Origin: Xenopus tropicalis
Taxonomy: Eukaryota; Chordata; Amphibia; Anura; Pipidae
Assembly (NCBI RefSeq): GCF_000004195.4
Contig: NC_030679.2
Coordinates: 33,531,712 to 33,595,711 of the forward strand
DNA: 64,000 bases
Reading direction: 5' to 3'
Part shown: positions 12,501 to 24,500 of the stretch, piece by piece
How the letters are laid out: each line of letters begins with the position of its first letter
How positions within the stretch are numbered: the stretch's first letter is position 1
Notes under the pieces: model-generated
Told to the model about the DNA's origin: nothing
Database searches by the model: none
What the model saw: only the letters and a program-made list of their open reading frames with translations
Program-made: the position numbers and the translations under genes

Positions 12501-15500
12501 ATATCTTAGTTGGGATCAATTACAAGGCACTGTTTTATTATTACAAAGAAAAAGAAATCAGTTTTAAAATTTTGAATGATTTCATTAAAATGGAGTCTAT
12601 GGGAGATGGACTTTCCGTAATTCAGAGCTTTCTGGATAACAGGTTTCCGGATAAGGGATCCCATACCTGTATATTGATGCACTTCTCGCCTAAGAAGTCC
12701 CGCATTCCCACATGAAGGGTAAAAATGATGCTTGGTGTGAATAGCAAAGAAATATCTGTGCCTGTGTGGCCACTGAGTGCCTGTTTTATAGCGCCAATAT
12801 TGATACAAAGTGTGGGAAAACCGTATCCTAGAACTTCATGACCATCGGATTCTTCGGAAAAATAAAAAATAAATCTGCTTGGTCTTTGTTGAGTAGGGCA
12901 GAGAAGGGAATAACACATGGAACCTTATGCACAACACTGGTTATTTGTTTTGGAATCCGATAGAGCTGGGAACTGTGAGAAGGCAGCAGATGGAAAACAA
13001 GAGCATGTGAATTGCTGGGACTTTTTTTTATTTCAATGAATAAATCAGCTTGGAGACAATAAGCCTGAAAAAATTCTTCCATTAACTGAATTTAAGGTTT
13101 AGAACACAGTAGGCATATATTCTTGTGTGAAATCATATACTACTATTAAAAGAGGGTACATTTGTTTTGCCTTATAGCTGTGTAGAGTAGTTGACAACCT
13201 TTTAACCCTTTGCATGGCAGCTGTTATGTTCTTTCCCAGTTAGGAAAATAAAACCCACGTATAGATGACATCTGCATGACATTCTGAATTTCTGGAGAAG
13301 TTAGATGCCACTGGCATGGAGAAGTTGGCTCTTCTTCCCTCTGATTCTCCCCCTTTCTAGGCCCCACTAAAGCAGATGCTCACTCGACACTGTGAAGCAT
13401 CTTGAAGCGAGTATTGCGCCCGCTATGTTGCAGTGGTATGTGCTGCCGCCAGACCCACTAAACATGTTTACATTTTTCAGGCATCTGGTGAGTGTTTTGT
13501 AGCTCTACGGAGTTATACTTTGACCCCGCTCCTGTGGGAATGTTAAAGTGTTGGCTGTAGACTTTTATTAATTGCCACAAAATGAGCAGTTAATTCCCAA
13601 CATCTGTTGCACGTTGGCCTGAAAGCTATCCCCAAAGTGACGTGATGGTTGGCTAGAGAGATTAACTGAAAACCTGACAGCCACTATATGTACTAACCCA
13701 CCCCCCTCCCTCCATGGAGTGTACACTAGCCATACTAAGGACCAGCAAAAACCAGAACTCTTAATTGGCACTGAGATACCAGAAATGCCAATAATAGAGT
13801 GTACACTAGCCATACTAAGGACCAGCAAGAGCAAAAACCAGAACTCTTCATTGGCCCTGAGATACCAGTCATGCCAATAATAGAGTGCACACTAGCCATA
13901 CTAAGGACCAGCAAGAGCAAAAACCAGAACTCTTTATTGGCCCTGAGATACCAGTTATGCCAATCAAACAGAAACTTGGTTTTGATAGAATAAAGAGATT
14001 TTCCGTTCCTGTCGGCGGCGGCTGGCATGATCTAAGCCTTACTGTGCGTACATTAATATCCTCGGCTCACAGTGATTTACAAGATCCATTATGTTTGTGT
14101 TGCTTGGCTTAATGGGGCACTTAACACAATGTATGGGATCTTGTATTAGTGTTGGAGGTTTCTCAAGACAGTGACGTATGTATGAGTGGCTTTATATGTT
14201 TCAATGATTGATGTGGTTTTGTATATAATAGCCGGCTGTTTGTGCTTAGTAATCCTGCATACTGTTAATTAGGGAACTAGGAACACAAAAAGCAAACATT
14301 TTTAATATGAGGCGACATGCTATTTATTTCTACTAGGTACAAGTATGTTCATGGCACTCAGGAATATTCACGGCCAACATTTTTTCAGCTGATGCAGAAG
14401 TCAAAGTGCTGCCGAGAAGCCTGTCATCAGCCCATTGTTTTGATGGAGACCCCCTGTCACCGCATTTCTGGCGATTATGCTTAACCATAGGCCTTAAAGG
14501 GGTGGTTTGCCATAATGTTAAATTTTAGTATGTTATAGAATGGCTTATACTAAGCAACTTTTCAAATGGTCCCCATTATTTCATTTTTTTAAATTATTTG
14601 CCATCCTCTTCCTCTTGCCAACCTTTTAAATGGGGGGCATTGACCTCAGCAGCCTAAAACTATTGCTCTGTGAGGCTACAATTTTATTGTTATTGTTACT
14701 TTTTATTACTTTTTTTTCTATTCAGGTCCTCTCCTATAAATGTGTGTCTCTCGTTTATGGTACTCCCTGGTTGCTAAAGTAAATTGAACCATAGCAACCA
14801 GATAACTGCTGAAATTCCAAACTGGAGACTTGCTGAACAAAAAGTGAAATAATTAAAAAAAACACAATTATTAAAAAAAATAAAGACCAAGTGCAAATTG
14901 TTTCAGAATATTACTCTCTACATCATAGCAAAAGTTAACTCAAATGTGAGCAACCCTTTTATGTAAAAGACCTTGTTTTGTTTTTATTGCAGCATGTAAA
15001 GTACCCGTGTATTGATCCAACTTTTGTGTAAACAAAGCCCTATTCTGTGTATGGGGTTTTAACAAGCATTGGGGTTGTCCATCCAAAAACTGTTTGCCTA
15101 ATAAGGAGAAAAACTGTAATTCTAAGGAGCTTTCCAATATACATTAATTACAACTATTCAGTGATATCAAAGATATTTGAAAAAGCAAAACCACCCCAGA
15201 ACTGAGGGGATAAAATGCCCAAAACGCTGGTAAATAGGAAACCACTGAAGTGGCCAGCTTTGAACCGCTTTAATCTCTAGCATTGCACAAAATGACTTAA
15301 AGTGGCAGTGGAAGTTTATTGGAATGTTGAATGACAGATTAATTACTTTTATTGAACTTTATTATATATATTACATTTAATATTTACCTGCTCTTTGATT
15401 CTAATACTTAGCTGGGTGGTACTTGCTTTTCACGCACTGCAAGCAGATTAAAAACATTCCCTATAGGTGTTCAGTGGGGCGTACACATGGATGGCAAGGG

Positions 15501-18500
15501 TGAGAGGGTGTCAGTAGTTTCTGAAACTGCAGGGGTACAACACTACTGTCAGTGGGGCACATATTTCATCTGTCTCCAGCCTGCCAGACGTTGAAGGATT
15601 CAACTAAAGGTGGACAGGGGGGGGCAAATGGTTAAAATGTGTACATGTGTGTGTTTGCCTGGGAATACCTTTATACAGGCAGTTTCATAAAGTGTCATAA
15701 GTTAAAAAAGTATCTTTTATGTTTTAGAAATTGAAGCCAAGGAGGCTTGTGACTGGCTGAGAGCAGCGGGGTTTCCACAATACGCACAACTCTATGAAGG
15801 TAATTATTGTCTATCTATCATATACATAACAGTCAAAGGAAAGGATATATTTGGACTAATGGGGGACACAAAAGTTATTAAAAGCAACGTTAGGCTACCT
15901 GCCTGGAACAGGAAACTTTTTTATACTTTTTGTGTTTGGCATATTTGTTAGGCAAGTTACTGTTACAAAGGCTGAAGTGTTGATGACATCTGAGAGAAGG
16001 ACATTGCTGGTGAATTATACCATAGAAACCAATTGGGAATGAAAACATGGGCCTGTGTCTTTAAAATTTGGGCGCCCTAAGCAAATACCATTTTATTTAG
16101 GAATGTTATGATATGGAGTTGCATAGGTAGGAGAATGAAGCTTAACAAACAAGTAGGCTAGAAATGTTGTACATTAAGTTTTGTGGTTGTGTACCAGCCA
16201 AGGCAACCCCAGCCCTTTAGCAGGGAAGATCTGTGCCCCCAAAGATGCCGCAGTAGCTCCCCAACTTCTTTTCTGGGAGTCTGTCCCTAAGTTCAGGTAA
16301 GTGACACCAGCACAGAGCATGTGCCCTTAGGGACAGACTCACAGCATACTGTATATACAGAATATAAATGTCACAGCTGATCAGTAATTTATTCAGATTC
16401 TCATTACACAGCAGCACAGAATTTAATAATCGGCCCTATCAGATTCTATGACAGGCCAACCTCATTTTCTGCTTTGTGATTTGTGGTGATCCTTAGCTTC
16501 TCAACAGCTGCTCAGAGCTCACTGAGCATGTGTAGTGTCACTGACACTCCTAACAGAATCCAAGATAGGGAGTGCCTGTGCACAGTTTTTAAGGCCTGTA
16601 TCATTATTGTTATAGAGATGCTGAAACTTCAGCCTGGTGCAGTATTTCTACACATATTTGCTTTTAGGGTTTAGTTGTCATTAAGGCTTACCGATCCCTA
16701 TCAGAAGACAACAAAAATGTTTGATTTGCTATTCCTGAATCCTAGTGCCCACATTGATATCTATCTTTATTTAGTCTATCTATTTGTGTATAAGTGCTGT
16801 TTGAATATTATTATATCTCTTAAGATTTACAGTTCCCGATTAACATTGAACTTGTGAAGAATGATCATGAATTCTTAGATCGAGATGCTATGGAATCCTT
16901 GTACAGGTAATTTGCACACAGATTCTAGTTTTTATATTATTTAAGATTATACAAAAATATTTTTGTGTTTTTTTTTTGTTTTCAGTGGCAAGCATCAGTT
17001 TGTGTGTCCTGGCATTCATTTTTTCATTAGATTTAAGGAACAAGGCAAACAGGGAAATTAAGCCCTCCATGTTTAGTCCTTGTGTGTTAGATCATTAGAT
17101 TACTAGTATACAACTCATTTTCCTCACCCTCTGGTTTTGAGCAAACCAGTTTGCTTCATCATATCCCCACCCCTGGCATGACATCACTGACTCCACCCAC
17201 ATCACCTTGGCCCACCCCATGCCCAGAGTTACTGAAGACAAAAGGTGCCAAGCATACCTTCTGAATTTTGTAAGCAGGAGTTCCTTATGCAGGGGAGTTA
17301 CCTGTGCACTGGTAATTCAAATAATTAAATTATCTACCTAGCAAGGACCAAACATGGTGTAGCTTCAGTTTCCCTTCTTGCCCTGTTAAGCTTAAAAAAA
17401 TATATAACAAAAAACAAATATTAATCTGCTATTTAGATAACCATCAATGATAAACCTTGATTGTTGCCGTACTGACAGCTGGAGTCCTAATTCTGTCAGG
17501 AGGTAGAAAGAAAAAAAATTCTATTTACAATTAGGACATTTTAAAATAATCACACAAATCACAAGATAATCTAATAAAGTATAATAGAATTTTTAGTAGA
17601 GTCTCTTGCAAGGGATTACGGGCACACAGCACACAGGATGTTTTCTTTGTGGTATTTTAGGGAGAATCATGGCTATCAAAACAATGACAGCTGCTTCTCT
17701 TTAACTCAAATGGGAACATTTCTGTCTACATTAAATACCAGTTTGCAGTCCTTTGAGATGGGTATTGCTCAGAATGAAAAAGTCAGAGCATGTAAAGCTG
17801 ATCCTCATCAGTGAAAGGCAATTTTATAGCCACTGTTCTCTCATAGAGGAGAGCAATGATTCTCCAGTGTGTAACTGTGTGACTATACTATGAGCATGTT
17901 CTCAGATCCAAGGTGACATGGATTCAAAGTATTAACATGGTGGCCATTGGCAAGGTTGCCAAACTAATAGAATTTTGCCCGATCTGGCCACCTACTTGCT
18001 GGGACATATCAGGCTGAATCGATTGTTTGAAGCTGGGCCAATATTCAGATCTTATTAGAGGCCTGTGCAGGCCCACATCAACACACCAATTTGGCCTTTT
18101 CTGATGGGATTTTTAAGCCTGCCTACCAATATTTGGCTGAGTTTTAGCTGATTATCTCTTGGGAAGGTCCATACAATGGCAGATAAGCGGCATCTTAAAT
18201 CGGCTCATGTAGGGCCAACTATAGAATGCAGAAAATAGACTCCTTTTGGGCATCAGCAACTGTTCATGTATAGTCATGTGTGTTCATTCTGACCTAGATA
18301 AAGCCAGGTTTTGGTAAACTAATTGTCCAATACCACCCATTTAAATTTGCATCAAGTTGGTTTTTCAAATATGTTGTGATATTTCATTGTTTTTTTTTTT
18401 TTTTTTTTTTTTTAACAAGGCGCTTGAATACCTTAAACAAGTGTGCAGCAATGAAAATTGAAATAAATCGCCGCAGAAAAAGGGTAAGTATAGTATATGT

Positions 18501-21500
18501 TGGTGGTATTCATTTTTTTTATATGAATCTTTATTTCTTTCCTGTAAAGTATGTACAGGTATGGGGCCCATTATATGGAAATCCGTTATCCAGAAAGATT
18601 AAAAACAAATTTCCCTTTTCTCTGTAATTATAAAACAGTACCTTGTACTTGATGGTGACTAAAATATAATTAATCCTTATGGGAGGCAAAACAATCATAT
18701 TGGGTTTAATTAATATTTCAGTGATTTTTTTTAGTAGATTTAAGGTATAGAGAGCCAAATTACGGAAAGATCCCCTATCCAGAGAACCAGGTCCGGAGTA
18801 TTCTAGATAACAGATCCCATACCTGTATAACACTGGGCAGGGTTAGTTGTGCCTCCTGACGCTGTGCAAGTGCTTATAAGTGAGCACTGAGTGACACGCA
18901 CTTGTGCCCCTTAATGCTCTAGCACCTGCACGCCAGGGTATGGTAGATGACCCCTATTTTTTTATTTTGCTTATGTTTCAAATAATTTGATGTATTTTTT
19001 AAAGAGTGACGAATCAGAAGAAGATGAACCCTGTGCTATAAGCAACAAGTGGTCTTATCAAAGACAAAGCCAAAGATGGTCCCGTCTGGAGAACCTGGAT
19101 TGTCCACTTCCTGATGAAGCATCCTGTTTATCCCTTCCAATTATACCAGTTCTGAACATTCCCAAAGAGGATGCAGCATTTTCATTGCTGATTGACAAAA
19201 ATGACACCTCTTCTCTACACAGCTCAAGTAGTGGTGAGAGTGACAGCTCCCCTAAACCTTATGAGGAATTAGAGACTAGTAGAAGCTCCTCAAGATGTTC
19301 TTCCATCAAATTTGTTTCTCTAGATTCCACCTTTAGTCCTTCCCCTTCTCCCAGTGAAATGCTAAATGTCATCAGTGAGGAAAGAATTATTGACAAGCCC
19401 CCTAGTAAAAAGGGGAAAAGTCTGATCAGGAGAATGGAAAAATTGCGAATAAGGAGCTCTACTGTAAAAAGAAACACACATTTAAAGGATAAACCAACTA
19501 TCAGTGGTCCTGTTCTGCTGGATGGTCTCGATGAAGATAAACTACGGAATCTTAATTGTGTAAATATCTCTGATCTTGCTGACACTCACAGTAAAGCTGG
19601 ATTTTCATGTTCTTCTCAAACGTGCAGCAGCAGTAGTCCATCAGAAACCAGCAGCACTGTAAGCACTCCGAGTCCTGTTATAAGAGTTAGAAGCCATGGA
19701 AAAAGAGGTGGGATATATGCAGAAGACTTTAACCCGAACAAGCTTTCACTGTGGAATGATATATCGGAACGTAATTTTAGGAATGAAAGGCACTTACGTG
19801 AACACCAGATATTTCAGATTCCACAAGGCCACAAGCCTGGAACCTTTCCCAAAGCACTTACAAACAGTATTTTATCACCGATTGACAATACCTCTGTAAA
19901 CTGGAGAACTGGAAGCTTCCATGGTTGCAATCGAAACAGGATGAGGTCCAGCAGTTCCAAAGACTCTGAGGTTCCTTCAAGTCCACTTTCACTAGTTGAT
20001 AACAGACTAAGTATCTATGACAATGTACCCAACATCCCATTTCATTTCGGCAAGCTTGAGTCCCCTGGAGACGATGATGTCTTTTCAGAACTTGACAATG
20101 TCATGGAGCATGTTAATGGTCTCCGAAAACTGGTCAGTGAATGGTCTGAAAAATTCTCGGATGACGGGGATTCTGATTTTGCCAATGACTCCATTTCCCC
20201 ATGTCCATCTTCCCCCAACACTATCCATCTTGAAGTAAATGAACACTTGCATAGCAAGTCTAAAACGGATATAGGTGATGTTGAGAGGTGCAAATCGTGC
20301 ACATACAGTGATTCTACAACTTTGCCGTATATAACTGTTTCTGAGATTGATTCCACTTTCACAGACTGTAGCAGGTGAGGAATATAAAGGAATATTGTCA
20401 TGGGAAAACAAGTTTGTTTTGTTTTTTTAATGCATGAATCCTGCATTGAAATCTATTTTTTAAAAGTGCAAACAGATTTTTTTTCTATATTTAATTTTAA
20501 CATTTCACATGGGGCTAGCCATCTTCTTCATTTCCCAGGGTGCCATAGCAATATGACCAATGCTTTGATAAACTTCAGTCACACTTTACTGCTGAGCTGC
20601 AAGTTGGAGTGATATCACCCCCCCCCCCCCAGCAGCCAATCAGCAGAACAACAGCACAGAACAGCAGCTCCCAGTAGATATCAGAATAGCACTCAATAGT
20701 AAGAAATCCAAGTCCAGCTTGGGACTCCTCCAGTTACATGGGAGTAGGAGAAACAATAGGTTACCTGAAAGCAGTACTAATGTGTAGCGCTGGCTCCTTC
20801 TAAAAGCTCAGACTCAGGTACAATGCACTGAGATGGCGCCTACACTCCAATATTACAGCAAAAAAAATACATTTGTTGGTTCAAGAATAAAATTTTAAAA
20901 TGCAGAATGAATCACTTGCCATGTAAACTGGCAAAGCACAAAATAGGAGCACTTACCTGCTCTTTATTTTAGTCTCTTACTAATGTTATTATATATATAT
21001 TTTTTTTTGTCTTACCTTATAGAAAAGAGACTTTATCATCAGCACAAAAATGGTTTTATTGTATTTTTAAGGGTTTTAAATTCCCCATTCATTTTTCTAT
21101 ACGATTTCTGCATATATCTGTAAATTATGATGCAGGTATCATGGTCTACAGCAAAAAGGAGACACTCTCCCTGTCTGATGTCTTGACTCCGTGGCCTTGC
21201 TAGGGGCTTCAGCCAGGGTGAGTGCAGGCAACAATGAATCTCACCAGATACCATCTGGTTGTTGTAGAAGTAGCTGTTGCCTGTAGACTTGCCAGCCAAA
21301 GGGTAGAACTCTGATGTAATGTTTAAAGGTAAACTTACCTTTGCAATGAATATTAAGTTAATTAGTTAATGAATCTTACTACACTGGTATATATATCGGT
21401 AAATATTGCCCTTTTCCCTTGAGCCACTATTTTGTGATGGGCTGTGTGCTCCCTGACAGGAAATAATGCAGCTCTAACTGTAAAAAGAAGTAAAAGATTG

Positions 21501-24500
21501 AATCCCTGTCTAACGTGTAAATCAGGGTCAAGGCCACTTTTGTCACTTCCCAGAAAAATGAAAGCTCTTTTCCTAAAATATGTTACCTAAATACTATTTT
21601 TCAGACAAAGCCCAGAGCCTGTGAACCTCACTATGCAAGTCGACAGCCAATCAGCTGCCTATCTGAACAAGATACAGAGACTTGCTTTGTTGAAATTAAC
21701 AGCATTGATGGATAAATATTCACCTTCAAGCAAGCAAGGGTGGAACTGGTATGTTATGTCTGTGCAAAACTGTTGTAAATAATGGAAGTGAGTTTGTATG
21801 AAAAGTAAATCATAGGAAGAGAACACCTATTTACCGTCTGTTTCTGGCCTTTGAAATATAATTGCGTTCCTCTTTATAATGTAAGCCTAGACTATATCTA
21901 ATAACATAGCTGAAATGGAAAAAATGTATCTCCCTGACTATTAATATAGTAAAAAGGTAAATTTACTTTATTGCACTGCATCTACCTTTTAATGAAGCTT
22001 ATTACCTGCTTTTACATTTAGGAATGTGCCAAAGTTCATCCGTAAAATCAGGGCTCCAGATTATAAGGATAAGAATGTGTTTGGCGTACCTTTCCTTCTG
22101 AATGTCCAAAGGACAGGGCACCCTATACCCAAGAGTATTCTCCAGGCGATGGAGTATTTGCGGATCCACTTTCTTGATCAGGTATCAATAAAGTCCTTAT
22201 GTTATTTTTTGTTATAATGCATTATTGAATGCCTTGGTTACACTTGAACCTTTGCTTTTCTGATTAACTGTACATAATACAAGTTCTGAAAGGACTTACA
22301 TGGCAGGCTAACAGTGCCAGTTGATATAAGGCTGATTGCAGGCGTTTCTATTAAAGCAAATGATAGACTCCATGTCTGTATTTTTCAGCCAGCAGACTAT
22401 ACGCCATATGTGCCATGAATTTGGTCTTGGTTTATGCATGCTGTGGGGGCTGGGGGTGAACACCTAAACCTGTTTTATATAGAATAGGACTTTTATTGCC
22501 TGCAATATACTAAAACCCAATCCTGCCGCGTTGGTAAAGTTGGACTGCTGATGTTGTGCCAATGTGAAGTTAAGTTTGTTTCCTTCTGCCACTCAATGAA
22601 CTTCATTCTAATTCATATTTTCACAGGTTGGTCTTTTTAGAAAATCTGGCGTCAAATCCAGAATCCAGACCCTAAGGGAAATGAACGAGCAGGATTCCAA
22701 ATATGTGAATTATGAAGGGCAGTCTGCATTCGACGTGGCCGACATGGTGAAGCAGTATTTCCGGGATTTGCCAGAGCCGATATTTACCAGCAAGCTCTGT
22801 GAATCATTCCTGCACATTTATCAGTGTAAGTGCACAATGTTAGACTCATGGAAAGCTATGGACTATAGTGCAAATATGCAGGGTGTGTTTTCTACACTGG
22901 ACATTGCTGCCTTCCATTGATTTTAATGAGAAATACAGAAAGCCTTATAGGCCTTTTCTATTCCAGTCAATGCCATCAGCTAAGGGTTCAATACTCTGCA
23001 TTAAGATTTGGGCAGAATCGCTAACCTTGATACGCCAATACAGTAAAGCAGGGCTAAGTTCTGAATGCAGTCATCCAAGCGTTTCTATTTTTTTTGAGTT
23101 GATTAAGATCCCACAGTGCATAAGAGTTCTATATATTTTCGTGTGGGTGTGTGTTTTTATTTCATTATAATACTGCTTACAAATAGTTATGGTATGCAAG
23201 TCAGGAAACAGTCAGGTCTCCAGTGGGTCATGATTGAGTAGTTCCATTGTTTGTGCAGAAGTAGGAAGTGGAAGTCAAGTTCATCCTCTCCTGTGTTGAA
23301 CTGATGCTTGTCAGAGGCAAAGCAACCCAGACATGGAACCTTACTTTGTTGTTTGTCTCCCTCTACTGGTAGATCTACCGAAGGACCAGCAGCCTCATGC
23401 CGTCCAGGCAGCCATCCTGCTGCTTCCTGATGAGAATCGTGAAGCCCTTAAGATTCTTCTCTACTTTCTCAGAGATGTGGTTGCTTGTGTAACTGAAAAC
23501 CAAATGACTCCTACAAATATTGCAGTGTGTCTCGCCCCCAGCCTGTTTCATCTAAACACACTTAGGAGAGAGAGCTCGTCATCTTCAAGGTATGTGCTTA
23601 AGCTAGTGTGTGACTTATACTGTAGTGTCAGCTGCTATTTATTTCATGATGCACTATAGTGGGATAATTTATCTACTAGACCAGGGATCTCCAACCTTTT
23701 TACTTGTGAACTGCACTCAGATGTAAAAAGTGTTGGTGAGCAACACACATGAAAAATGTTCTTTTGGGATGCCAAATAAGTCCTGTAACAGGCTATTTGG
23801 TAGGCCCATGTAGACTTGTAGCTTGCAGGAGGCTCTGCTTGGAGTAAAACTGTGTTTCTGAGCTTCCAAAGGTAGAATTGCAGAGTCTCACTGTAGGCTT
23901 AAGCACTGCTTTGCAGAGCCCCATTATTACTTAAGCAAGATGCATGGTGATTTTATTAAATTCACCTTTAAATTAACTATTAATTTATGTATGTTATAGA
24001 ATGACCAATTTTAAACAACTTTTTAATTCATTACTTCACATTGAAATAATGTAAGGGAAGGTTTGTAAGGCACTGTGGGGTGGAATGGTTCTTACAAGTA
24101 TCATATTTTCTTTTTAATCTGTGGAGTCATGTAAAAAAAAAATATTGTCTGCAAAGTCCTTTTTTTTAGGCTTCTTTTTGTTCATTTCTTATTTCTATTA
24201 TTTTTCTTAGATTAAGTCAAAGAAAATATAGTCTTGGAAAACCAGACCAGAAAGACCTGAGTGAGAACCTAGCTGCAACTCAAGGCCTGGCTCACATGAT
24301 TGCAGAATGCAACAGACTATTTCAGGTACCTCAGTACAACACAAGTGGACTTGTTGTCTTATAATACAATAATGTCCCATGGGGAGAATAGTCGCCCACA
24401 ACAAATATCTGCTACTGGCGATGACTGATTTGCCTGATAAAAGCCTTTCCACCTACAAAAGATGAAATCGCTGGTAGAAAGGCCTGCGCATCAGTTCAGT

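Larger units (their letters stand above)
4764..15727. other. remainder of DLC-like intron 1
   Basis: About 11 kb with no coding segment I can support. It holds the repeats listed separately, plus a C run near 7370 and a solitary TTAA-type transposon end (TTAAAGGACAAGGAAA) at about 5787. The rest is AT-rich unique-looking DNA. Confidence 0.6.

Noticed and set aside
12365..12715. 116-codon plus frame
   Set aside because: Lies within a MITE copy; the same peptide pieces recur at other copies.
19259..20446. Open frames opposite the large DLC-like exon
   Set aside because: Antisense shadows of a Ser-rich coding exon.
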